DNA of 42,776 bases from an uncultured Lachnospiraceae bacterium. GTDB lineage: Bacteria > Bacillota > Clostridia > Lachnospirales > Lachnospiraceae. Within the stretch, counting starts at the first letter, position 1. Every line of letters starts with the position of its first letter. Shown piece after piece: positions 35,180 to 42,776 of this stretch. The notes beneath the pieces were generated by a model that saw only the letters and a list, made by a program, of their open reading frames with translations, was not told where the DNA came from and did not search any database. Location: assembly GCA_947631955.1 (NCBI GenBank), contig CANRNJ010000019.1, positions 1 through 42,776 on the forward strand, given 5' to 3'. A program made the position numbers and the translations under genes.

Positions 35180-35878
35180 TTATCTGGATTCAAATTTGTA
35201 ACCGATTCCCCAGATCGTTGCAATGCGCCATTTTTCATGGTCGTTGATCTTTTCCCGAAGGCGCTTGATATGTACGTCTACCGTGCGGGTGTCCCCGATG
35301 TATTCGTATCCCCAGATCTGATCCAGAAGCTGCTCTCTGGTAAACACATGGTTGGGGGAAGACGCAAGAAAATAGAGGAGTTCCAATTCCTTGGGAGGCA
35401 TTTCTATGGTCTTGCCCATGTAGATCACCGAGTAGTTGGTCTGGTTGATGATCAGGTCAGGGTATTCCACGCTCTTGACATCGGAAGCTTTCGGCTCGGA
35501 GGCGGCGGGCTTGTAGCGTCTGAGGACCGCTTTGACCCTTGCCACCAGTTCCTTGGAATCAAAAGGCTTCTCCATATAGTCGTCGGCGCCGAGCTCCAAT
35601 CCCAGGACCTTATCAAAGACCTCACCCTTGGCGGAAAGCATGATAATGGGCAGAGTCGATTTGGAGCGGACCTCGCGGCATACCTGATAGCCGTCGATAC
35701 CCGGCAGCATCAGGTCGAGGAGCATCAGATTGGGCTCAAAACCGTCGATCGCCTCCAATGCCGACTCGCCGTCATTGACGATCATCGTTTCAAAACATTC
35801 CTTTGTCAGATAAAGGGAGATCAGTTCCGCGATGTTGTTATCATCGTCTACAATTAAGATTTTTTGTTTGTTTACCAT
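35180..35878 (-). CDS. OmpR/PhoB-family response regulator
   Basis: A 232-residue transcription factor with receiver (VDDDNN pocket, phosphorylated Asp at about 55 in LLDLMLPG, Lys in EKPF) and winged-helix domains, ending in WGIGYKFESR. The start lies 13 bp after the mutS2 stop, and its GAGG ribosome site overlaps the end of mutS2, so the three genes form one unit. The neighbouring kinase is its likely partner. Confidence 0.93.
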   Translation of the reverse strand: MVNKQKILIVDDDNNIAELISLYLTKECFETMIVNDGESALEAIDGFEPNLMLLDLMLPGIDGYQVCREVRSKSTLPIIMLSAKGEVFDKVLGLELGADDYMEKPFDSKELVARVKAVLRRYKPAASEPKASDVKSVEYPDLIINQTNYSVIYMGKTIEMPPKELELLYFLASSPNHVFTREQLLDQIWGYEYIGDTRTVDVHIKRLREKINDHEKWRIATIWGIGYKFESR

Positions 35879-35891
35879 AGTCTGTACCTCG

Positions 35892-38267
35892 TCAATCCTT
35901 AAATTCCGCGATGGTGACTCCCGCGTCGCCTTCGCCGAATTCTCCCAAACGGTAACTTTTTATGATCCTGTTTTTGCGCAGATAGTTGTGTACTGCATTA
36001 CGCAGGGCGCCGGTCCCCTTGCCGTGGACGATGCGGACGCTTGGCAGATGCGCCAGATAAGCGTCGTCCAGATATTTGTCCAGTTCTGCGATCGCTTCAT
36101 CCACCGTCTTTCCCAAAAGATTGATCTCCGTGGAAACGGAATAGGTTTTGGACATCTTGAGCTTTCCGGACGAAGACCGCTGCATTTTGGCGGTATTGAC
36201 GGTTTCATCTTCGATCAGGACCAGATCGCTCAAGGATACCTGCGAGCGGATGATCCCGCACTGGACAAACAGTCGGCCGTTTTTGTCCGGCAGGGAACTG
36301 ACGGTTCCCTTTAATCCCATGGAAACGATCCGGACACTGTCGCCGAGCCTGAGCTGGCCGGGTTTCAGAATCCGATGGGAGGACCGGTCGTTTTGAACGG
36401 ACAGCTTGTCGTTTTTTTCTGATATCTTATCGCGCACCTTCTGGCGGGATCGTTCCAGTTCTTTGATGGAAACGCCTGCGTCCGCTTTCTGAAAAGTGCG
36501 GATCGTTTCGTCCGCCAGATCCTTGGCGTTCTGTAAGATCTCCCTCGCTTCCTCGTTGGCCTCGCGCAGAATACGGGCTTTGGATTCCTCGATCTTCTCC
36601 TGTTTGGATTCCAGTTTCTTTTTGAGATTCTTGATCTCTTCTTTATATGTGGTGATCTCCGCGCGTTCCTTCTCAATGATCAGACGGCTGTTTTCCAGAT
36701 CGGCCAGCAGGTCTTCAAAACTCTCTTTGTCCTCTGTGATGTGTCTTTTGGCATCTTCGATGATGTGGTCCGGCAGCCCCAGTTTGGAAGAGATGGCAAA
36801 AGCGTTGCTCTTGCCGGGGATGCCGATCAAAAGACGATAGGTTGGACGAAGCGTTTCCACGCTGAATTCACAGCTTGCGTTTTCGACAAGATCGGTGGAC
36901 AGAGCATATACTTTCAATTCGCTGTAATGCGTCGTGGCCATTGTCCGGATCCCGCGGCTGTGAAGATGATCGAGGACGGAAATGGCCAGTGCGGCGCCTT
37001 CCGTAGGATCGGTTCCCGCGCCCAATTCGTCAAACAGGCAGAGAGAATCAGCGTCCGCATGTTTCAGAATGGACACGATATTCGTCATATGGGATGAAAA
37101 AGTGCTCAGACTCTGCTCAATGCTCTGTTCATCGCCGATATCCGCGTATACTTCCTCAAATATGGACAATTCGGAGCGGTCCGCCGCCGGGATATGGAGC
37201 CCCGCCTGACCCATCAGCGTCAGAAGTCCCACCGTCTTTAAGGAAACGGTTTTGCCGCCCGTGTTCGGTCCCGTAATGACTAACAGGTCAAAATCGGTCC
37301 CCAGACGGATATCGATTGGAACCACGTTCTTTTTATCGAGAAGAGGATGCCGCCCCTGCCGGATGCGGATGCGGTGTTCCGTGTTGAAAACAGGCGCGGA
37401 AGCGTTCAATTCCATGGCAAGGGATGCCTTGGCAAATATAAAGTCGAGCATTGTCATTGCTTTCTGGTCGCCCGCAAGCGCTTCGGTATACAGCCCCGCC
37501 TGTGCGCTTAAGTCGGCAAGGATGACTTCGATTTCCTCCTGCTCCCGGATCTCCAGTTCTTTTAACTCATTGTTCAGATCGACAACGGCTGCCGGTTCTA
37601 TAAAAAATGTGGAGCCGGTTGAAGACTGATCGTGCACCATACCCGGCACCTGCCCCTTGTACTCGGCCTTGACTGGAATACAGTACCGGTTGCCGCGGAC
37701 GGTGACGACGGCGTCCTGAAGATAAGTCCGGTAAGAACCGTTGATCATGGAAGTAAGCTGCGAGTGGATACGGTCGTTGGTCACGGACATGCTCCGCCTG
37801 ATATGTTTCAGCGCCGGGCTCGCATCGTCGGCGATCTCCTCCTCCGACAGGATGCATCTGCGGACTTCATTCGCCAACGGCGTGAGAGGTTCCAAAGAAC
37901 CAAAGTAAGGATCTAAGGAATCGGCCGGCGCATCCTCACGGTCTTTTCTGCCGTAGGTTTTGATGCGGTTCACGTTTTCCAGAAAAGCCGCTATGCGCAG
38001 CAGTTCCGCCGCAGAGAGGGCGCTGCCCACTTCCAGCGACCGGATGCACATGCCCAGATCCTTGTTGTCGCCGAATGAGGTCGAGCCGCGGCGAAACAGA
38101 TAGCCGAGCGCATCTCCCGTTTCCGTCTGCGCCTGTGTGATGGCGGCGGGATCTGTCATGGGAAGAAGGGCGCGGGTCATCCTGCGGCCCTGCTCGGAGG
38201 TCGCTTTGTCAGTCAGCATATCTATGATCTTGTTATATTCTAAAACATGTAATACCTTGCTGTTCAT
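35892..38267 (-). CDS. mutS2: MutS2 (ribosome rescue / DNA-processing ATPase)
   Basis: A 791-residue protein of the MutS2 family. It has a lever/clamp region (about 1-310), the ATPase with Walker A GPNTGGKT and Walker B LCLFDELGAGTDP, a long coiled coil (about 520-640), a small KOW-like region (about 650-690) and a C-terminal Smr domain (about 715-790). In the Smr domain the HGKGTGALR motif is intact, but the usual LDLRG motif reads INLLG. MutS2 in Bacillus splits collided ribosomes, and in other bacteria it suppresses recombination. The start at 38267 follows AAAGGA at 8 bases and matches the usual MNSKVL beginning; the frame from 38288 is not preferred. Confidence 0.94.
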   Translation of the reverse strand: MNSKVLHVLEYNKIIDMLTDKATSEQGRRMTRALLPMTDPAAITQAQTETGDALGYLFRRGSTSFGDNKDLGMCIRSLEVGSALSAAELLRIAAFLENVNRIKTYGRKDREDAPADSLDPYFGSLEPLTPLANEVRRCILSEEEIADDASPALKHIRRSMSVTNDRIHSQLTSMINGSYRTYLQDAVVTVRGNRYCIPVKAEYKGQVPGMVHDQSSTGSTFFIEPAAVVDLNNELKELEIREQEEIEVILADLSAQAGLYTEALAGDQKAMTMLDFIFAKASLAMELNASAPVFNTEHRIRIRQGRHPLLDKKNVVPIDIRLGTDFDLLVITGPNTGGKTVSLKTVGLLTLMGQAGLHIPAADRSELSIFEEVYADIGDEQSIEQSLSTFSSHMTNIVSILKHADADSLCLFDELGAGTDPTEGAALAISVLDHLHSRGIRTMATTHYSELKVYALSTDLVENASCEFSVETLRPTYRLLIGIPGKSNAFAISSKLGLPDHIIEDAKRHITEDKESFEDLLADLENSRLIIEKERAEITTYKEEIKNLKKKLESKQEKIEESKARILREANEEAREILQNAKDLADETIRTFQKADAGVSIKELERSRQKVRDKISEKNDKLSVQNDRSSHRILKPGQLRLGDSVRIVSMGLKGTVSSLPDKNGRLFVQCGIIRSQVSLSDLVLIEDETVNTAKMQRSSSGKLKMSKTYSVSTEINLLGKTVDEAIAELDKYLDDAYLAHLPSVRIVHGKGTGALRNAVHNYLRKNRIIKSYRLGEFGEGDAGVTIAEFKD

Positions 38268-38318
38268 GCCGAAATTCCTTTGGATCATTCTGTACCGTGA
38301 TCAAGTAATGGTGTTTTT

Positions 38319-38390
38319 ATTGTACCATAAAAATGAAAGAATTACTATGCATATACTTTCCTTTACAATGCCGGGGAAAGAAGATATACT
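38319..38390. promoter_or_regulatory. Divergent promoters between mutS2 and the HtrA-like gene
   Basis: On the plus strand TTTACA (38362-38367) and TATACT (38385-38390) are 17 bases apart, about 55 bases before the HtrA-like start. On the minus strand an extended -10 (TGG-TACAAT, 38319-38327) lies about 50 bases before mutS2, with only a weak -35. Confidence 0.55.
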
Positions 38391-38444
38391 TTTACTGTAT
38401 TCATTTTTCCTATTCTATGAGGACAGCGGAAGGTCGATAGGTGT

Positions 38445-39803
38445 ATGGAAGAACAGAAAAGCGCGAAGAACGGGACCGGGCAGGAACCGGTCAAGGAGCA
38501 GGCGGAATACACGCCGCCCGTGCAGCCGGATTTTCTCCGCGAAACGATCAAACAAAAGCCGGTCAATAAGAAAAAACTCCTGCGCAGGACGCTGATCACA
38601 GTGGCGATGGCGGTAGTGTTCGGATTGGTGGCATGTCTTACGTTCCTGATACTGGAACCGGTGATCAGCAACCGTTTATATCCGGAAGAAGAGGCGGAGG
38701 AAGTGCGGTTCCCGGAAGAAACGGCCACGGAAGAAATGCTCCCGGAGGATATGCTCGTTGAAGAAGTACAGGAGGAATCGGAAGAAGTCGTTCAGGTCGA
38801 ATTGGACGATGAACAGGTGAAAGAACTCCTGTCACAGGTTCAATTCAGTCTGGAAGATTACCAGATGCTCTATAGTGAGATGGGCGATCTGGCGGAGAAA
38901 GTCGGACGCGCTGTCGTTACCGTTACAAGCGTCGTATCCGATGTGGATTGGTTCAACGATACTTACGAGAATGAAGCGTCGGCGTCCGGCATTATCGTTG
39001 CGAACAACGGCCGATCCGTTTTGATACTGGTGAGCGCGAAAACGCTTAACGGAGCGGACAGTATCAATGTTACCTTCTGCGACCAGACCAGTGCAAACGC
39101 GGAACTGGTGCAGAAAGATCCGGCCACGGAATTGGCGGTCCTGTCCGTGCCGCTTATCGATATCGGAGAGGAGACCATGGATGTGATCGATATCGCCAGT
39201 CTTGGAAGTTCCGGCGCCCATGACCTGACGGGCACTCCCGTAATGGCGCTTGGAAGTCCCATGGGCGTAAGCGGATCCGTCTGCTACGGGATGATAACCT
39301 CTGCGGGCGCGGTCGTCGATCAGCCGGATTCGGCGTACAAGATCATTACGACGGACATATACGGAAGCCGTAATGCCACCGGTGTGATCGTCAACATGAA
39401 AGGAATGGTCATAGGGGTCGTAGACAATATAAACGACAGCGATTCGGACGGTGTTCTGACCGCATACGGGATAACGGAACTGAAGCGGACCATCGAAAAA
39501 ATGTCGAACAACAAAGAGAGAGCGTATCTCGGTATCCACGGCGCCGACGTGCCAAAAGAAGCCGCGGAAGAATTGGGGATACCGGAAGGAACATACGTCA
39601 GATCGATCGAAATGGATTCCCCAGCGATGGCGGCCGGAATACAGAGCGGCGACGTGATCGTACACATCAATGAAACCACGATCGCAACCTACAATAATCT
39701 GTTGGATGTTCTGTACACCTCCGATCCGGAAGACACATGGGATGTTGCACTCGTGCGGCAGGGCCGGGAGATGAACGTAACGGTAACACTTGGCGCCAGA
39801 TAG
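38445..39803 (+). CDS. Membrane-anchored HtrA-like protein without catalytic triad
   Basis: A 452-residue protein with a basic cytoplasmic start (about 1-47), one membrane helix (about 48-71), an acidic linker (79-125), an HtrA-type protease fold (about 145-345) and a PDZ domain (about 357-450). The fold is recognisable from ASGIIV, GADSINVTF, the DPATELAVLSV strand, MALGSPMG and GVIVNMKGMVIGV. Each catalytic position is changed when aligned with HtrA: His to Lys199, Asp to Glu229, and Ser of GNSGG to Ala311. It is thus a likely pseudoprotease that binds peptides or partners through the fold and PDZ. It precedes the YhaM-like gene by 49 bp. Confidence 0.85.
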   Translation: MEEQKSAKNGTGQEPVKEQAEYTPPVQPDFLRETIKQKPVNKKKLLRRTLITVAMAVVFGLVACLTFLILEPVISNRLYPEEEAEEVRFPEETATEEMLPEDMLVEEVQEESEEVVQVELDDEQVKELLSQVQFSLEDYQMLYSEMGDLAEKVGRAVVTVTSVVSDVDWFNDTYENEASASGIIVANNGRSVLILVSAKTLNGADSINVTFCDQTSANAELVQKDPATELAVLSVPLIDIGEETMDVIDIASLGSSGAHDLTGTPVMALGSPMGVSGSVCYGMITSAGAVVDQPDSAYKIITTDIYGSRNATGVIVNMKGMVIGVVDNINDSDSDGVLTAYGITELKRTIEKMSNNKERAYLGIHGADVPKEAAEELGIPEGTYVRSIEMDSPAMAAGIQSGDVIVHINETTIATYNNLLDVLYTSDPEDTWDVALVRQGREMNVTVTLGAR

Positions 39804-39852
39804 TACGATGGCGGTATCAGCGTGAAAAATCATACAGAAACGAGGTATCAGC

Positions 39853-40797
39853 ATGAAATATATCAAAGATTATAAAGAAGGAGACAGAGTATGCGACATC
39901 TATCTCTGCAAACATAAACAGTCGGCGGTCACTAAGAACGGCAAGCCGTACGACAATGTGATCCTTCAGGATAAGACCGGAACCGTAGACGCGAAGATCT
40001 GGGATCCCAACAATGCAGGGATCGAAGATTTTGATTCCCTCGATTATATAGAGGTGTACGGCGACGTGACCAGTTTTCAGGGGGCAAACCAGATCAACGT
40101 AAAGCGTATCCGCAAATGCCGCGAAGGCGAATACAACGCGGAGGATTACCTGCCGGTCAGCAAATATCCGATCGATGATATGATGCGTGAACTGATCGGA
40201 TTGATTGAGAGTATCAAAAATCCTTACCTGCACAAACTGATGCGCGCATTTTTTGTAGAAGACGAAGAATTTATAAAAGTATTTCGCCAGTCTTCCGCGG
40301 CAAAGACGATTCATCATGGATTCGTGGGCGGCCTGCTGCAGCACACGCTGGCCGTAGCAAGATTGTGTGATTATTTCTGCACGCAGTACGCCGTTCTCAA
40401 CAGGGATCTGCTGCTCGCGGCGGGCATCTGCCATGATATCGGGAAAACCAAGGAATTGTCGCTTTTCCCGCAGAACGATTACACGGACGACGGACAGTTT
40501 CTGGGGCACATCGTCATTGGCAGCGAGATGATAGGAGAAAAGATCAAAATGATAGACGGTTTTCCTCCGCTGCTTGCCAGTGAATTGAAACACTGTATAT
40601 TGGCGCATCACGGCGATTATGAATTCGGTTCCCCCAAGAAGCCCGCGATCGTGGAAGCGATTGCCCTGATGTTTGCAGATAATATCGACGCCAAGATGGA
40701 AACTTTTACGGAACTGCTGGAGAATACTTCCGGGACCGGATGGCTTGGGTACAACAAACTCTTTGAGTCCAACGTGCGCGGGACATGGACAGAGTAG
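39853..40797 (+). CDS. YhaM-like 3'-5' exonuclease (OB-fold plus HD domain)
   Basis: A 314-residue cytoplasmic protein. An N-terminal OB-fold (about 1-100, with LQDKTGTVDAKIWD and EVYGDVTSFQG) binds nucleic acid, and an HD domain (about 160-290) holds the metal-dependent nuclease: HGFVGGLLQHTLAV, CHDIGK, LGHIVIG and LAHHGDYEFGSPKKP. This layout is that of YhaM of Bacillus, a 3'-5' exoribonuclease involved in RNA turnover. GAGGTATCAGC precedes the ATG, and the same GGTATCAGCRTGAAA also occurs 31 bases upstream as a partial duplication. Confidence 0.92.
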   Translation: MKYIKDYKEGDRVCDIYLCKHKQSAVTKNGKPYDNVILQDKTGTVDAKIWDPNNAGIEDFDSLDYIEVYGDVTSFQGANQINVKRIRKCREGEYNAEDYLPVSKYPIDDMMRELIGLIESIKNPYLHKLMRAFFVEDEEFIKVFRQSSAAKTIHHGFVGGLLQHTLAVARLCDYFCTQYAVLNRDLLLAAGICHDIGKTKELSLFPQNDYTDDGQFLGHIVIGSEMIGEKIKMIDGFPPLLASELKHCILAHHGDYEFGSPKKPAIVEAIALMFADNIDAKMETFTELLENTSGTGWLGYNKLFESNVRGTWTE

Positions 40798-40869
40798 AAA
40801 AGACGGTCCGCGGCCGGGAGCAGAGCGCCGGATATCCGGTCGAAGACAAAATATAGAGGCATGATTGCT

Positions 40870-42462
40870 ATGGAAAACAGAACCTATACAAAAAATGATG
40901 TGGTCACCTTGACGATAGATGATATCGGAAACGATGGCGAGGGGATCGGCAGGATCGACGGATATACGCTGTTTGTGAAAGATGCAGTCATCGGGGATAC
41001 CGTAGAAGCGCGGATCACAAAATGCAAGAAAAATTATGGCTATGCCAGAGTGGAGAAGGTGGTGACACCTTCTTCTTTTCGTGTGGAACCCAGATGCAGA
41101 TTCTACAGACAGTGCGGCGGCTGCCAGATTCAGGCGATGGACTATGACAGGCAGCTCCTATATAAGCAGTCAAAAGTAAAGAATCACCTGATCCGTATCG
41201 GCGGATTTGAGGAAGCCCTTATCGACAGCATTATGGAGCCGATCGTGGGTATGGAAGAACCGTGGCATTATCGAAATAAAGCCCAGTATCCCGTAGGATA
41301 CGACAAAAACGGAAACCTTGTCGTCGGGTTTTACGCAGGCAGGACACATGATATCATCGCCAACACCGACTGCGCACTGGGGGCCGAAGAAAACAAAAGG
41401 ATCCTTGAAGAAATATTGGCTTATATGAATGAAAACCGCGTGACGGCCTATTGCGAGGCAGACGGAACCGGCTCCGTGCGCCATGTGCTGATCCGCACCG
41501 GTTTCGCCTCCGGACAGATCATGGTCTGTCTGGTCGTCAACGGTACAAAACTGCCGTCGGAGGATAAGCTGACAGAAAGATTGAGGCGGCTTGCGTTTGA
41601 GGGAAGGAAGATCACCGGCATAGCGATAAACGTTAATAAAGAGAAAACAAATGTGATTTTGGGAAAAGAGATCCGTGTACTCTGGGGGAACGGGCAGATT
41701 GAGGACAGCATCCGGGTGTTAAGTGCAGAAGATTTCAAAGCGATAGGAGAACAAGTCGCCTTTCGGATATCTCCGCTCTCTTTTTACCAAGTCAATCCCC
41801 GGCAGACGGAAAAACTATACAGCCTTGCGCTCGATTATGCCGGATTGAGCGGCAGGGAAACTGTGTGGGATCTGTACTGTGGAATCGGGACGATATCGCT
41901 TTTTATGGCGCGTCATGCGAAGCAGGTATACGGGGTGGAAGTGATACCGCAGGCGATCGAAGACGCCAATGAAAATGCACGGATAAACGATATTCACAAT
42001 GTGCGGTTTTTTGTGGGGAAAGCGGAGGAGGTCCTGCCGGGATTCTACGAGAAGAGCAAAGAAAATCTCGGAGAAATCCTGCCGGAAGCGCAGGAAGATG
42101 CGCTTGGAAAGGCGGCGTCCGGCGGGCGGGATATGAGTCATCCGGATGTGGTCGTGGTCGATCCGCCGCGGAAGGGGTGCGATGAGAAGTGTCTGGAAAC
42201 GATGCTTGCCATGCAGCCGGAGCGGATCGTGTATGTGAGTTGTGACTCCGCAACGCTGGCAAGGGATCTGAAGGTGCTGGCAGCAGGCGGGTATGAGTTG
42301 AAGAGGGTCAGGGCGGTGGATCAGTTTGGGCATAGTGTGCATGTGGAGGTGGCGTGCCTCATGTCTAAACTCAATGTCGAGCAGCATGTTGAAGAGGAGT
42401 TAAAAATTGATGAGATGGATTTAGTTGGCGGCGGAGAAGAAGGCCAGCTATTAGGAAATTAA
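40870..42462 (+). CDS. rlmD: RlmD-type 23S rRNA (uracil-5)-methyltransferase
   Basis: A 530-residue TrmA/RumA-family enzyme that methylates uracil in 23S rRNA using S-adenosylmethionine and an iron-sulfur cluster. It has an N-terminal TRAM domain (about 10-65), a 4Fe-4S motif (C RFYRQ CGGC, then Cys near 170), a methyltransferase fold with DLYCGIGTISLF, VVVDPPRKGC and the catalytic Cys in VYVSCDSATL. The start at 40870 has AGAGG about 10 bases upstream; the ATG at 40861 is too close to it. A linker near 390-420 (ENLGEILPEAQEDALGKAAS) is longer than usual. The last ~30 residues look like the start of a C-terminal extension that is interrupted (next entry). Confidence 0.93.
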   Translation: MENRTYTKNDVVTLTIDDIGNDGEGIGRIDGYTLFVKDAVIGDTVEARITKCKKNYGYARVEKVVTPSSFRVEPRCRFYRQCGGCQIQAMDYDRQLLYKQSKVKNHLIRIGGFEEALIDSIMEPIVGMEEPWHYRNKAQYPVGYDKNGNLVVGFYAGRTHDIIANTDCALGAEENKRILEEILAYMNENRVTAYCEADGTGSVRHVLIRTGFASGQIMVCLVVNGTKLPSEDKLTERLRRLAFEGRKITGIAINVNKEKTNVILGKEIRVLWGNGQIEDSIRVLSAEDFKAIGEQVAFRISPLSFYQVNPRQTEKLYSLALDYAGLSGRETVWDLYCGIGTISLFMARHAKQVYGVEVIPQAIEDANENARINDIHNVRFFVGKAEEVLPGFYEKSKENLGEILPEAQEDALGKAASGGRDMSHPDVVVVDPPRKGCDEKCLETMLAMQPERIVYVSCDSATLARDLKVLAAGGYELKRVRAVDQFGHSVHVEVACLMSKLNVEQHVEEELKIDEMDLVGGGEEGQLLGN

Positions 42463-42658
42463 GGCGTATGTGTTAGAGCATAGTGGACTAAAGGTAAAGG
42501 TAAGTAATCTTTATACTGCGCAGGTTAAGAGGAAATGCGGGATCATTGAGAGGGAGAATTATAATAAGCCGAAGGTTGAGGATGCAAGACAGCCTAAGTG
42601 TCCGCCAGAGAAAGAGGCGGCGATTCGGGAGGCGTTGAAGTATTTTAAGATGGTGTAA
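42434..42658 (+). pseudogene. Decayed C-terminal extension domain of rlmD
   Basis: In the +1 frame the DNA codes EKKASY, a TAG stop (42452-42454), then EIKAYVLEHSGLKV and SNLYTAQVKRKCG and on to a stop after LKYFKMV. Intact tails of this kind are known to me from clostridial RlmD-like proteins, where they follow the catalytic domain in one frame. Here a frameshift near 42425-42445 and the TAG separate them. A KV repeat (AAGGTAAAGGTA) looks like a small duplication. It could be a read-through relic, a separate 62-residue gene from the GTG at 42470, or a mobile tail domain. Confidence 0.65.
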
Positions 42659-42776
42659 TATTGCATTAGTACTTGTAGTGATAAGTATGGAAACTTTTAT
42701 ATATATTATAGTTTATATCGGGTAATATTTGCCCAGTTAGATGGGAAATGCATTGCATAAAGTAATTTGCTTTTTT
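42659..42776. other. AT-rich end of the window without a gene
   Basis: This stretch is clearly richer in A/T than the rest of the window, and I see no convincing reading frame. GGG and CCC pair around TAATATTTG near 42720-42735, a weak hairpin, and a T run closes the window. Confidence 0.4.

Overview
The window looks like chromosomal DNA of a Gram-positive anaerobe of the class Clostridia, most likely a Lachnospiraceae-type gut bacterium. The evidence is a roughly half-GC genome with housekeeping genes on both strands, a T-box leader in front of an archaeal-type prolyl-tRNA synthetase, a reverse-type rubrerythrin next to PerR, a class II GalT, a VanW-family protein, an acetate kinase, MutS2 and several Gram-positive two-component systems. 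I see no rRNA, tRNA, CRISPR array, complete insertion sequence or prophage. The genus is inference only.

Layout. 1-7.7 kb: an export locus made of a TetR regulator (+) divergent from an MMPL/RND-type transporter and a 1432-residue surface protein with GLUG repeats (-), with palindromic candidate operators between the divergent promoters. 7.7-8.8 kb: a peroxide-response unit, perR then rubrerythrin (-), with a PerR-box-like palindrome just downstream of the perR promoter. 8.8-12.1 kb: a repeat-rich leader, a histidine kinase, an OmpR-type regulator and an RluA-family pseudouridine synthase (+). 12.1-16.5 kb: an AI-2E/PerM-type permease and two overlapping paralogous O-antigen-ligase-like membrane proteins. 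16.5-20.1 kb: a T-box leader and proS, then ackA and a small one-pass membrane protein. 20.2-21.8 kb: PTS enzyme I (-), preceded by a non-coding region with a 20-bp triplicate repeat. 22.2-26.8 kb: a stand-alone receiver protein, a hybrid kinase with receiver and Hpt domains, and galT. 27-28.9 kb: an AT-rich XRE regulator, a DnaQ-like exonuclease, a membrane-anchored protein and a 31-residue membrane peptide. 28.9-33.7 kb: VanW protein, AIR-synthase-like protein, Lrp/AsnC regulator with a class I aminotransferase, and trmL. 33.7-38.3 kb (-): mutS2 followed by a second OmpR-type two-component system. 38.4-42.7 kb (+): an HtrA-like protein that has lost its catalytic triad, a YhaM-like exonuclease, and an RlmD-type methyltransferase with a decayed C-terminal tail.

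Most of the window is core metabolism and regulation. The best candidates for something not well described are: (1) the TetR/MMPL/GLUG-protein locus, where the surface protein has a nested mirror-image domain order (GLUG, helices, beta domain, low-complexity repeats, beta domain, helices, GLUG) and the transporter ends in a glycine-patterned, bactofilin-like tail; (2) the membrane-anchored pseudo-HtrA; (3) the proS leader, whose 3' end can form two mutually exclusive terminator hairpins; (4) the divergent pair around the 31-residue membrane peptide. All functional statements rest on motif reading by eye and on knowledge of families; no database search was possible.
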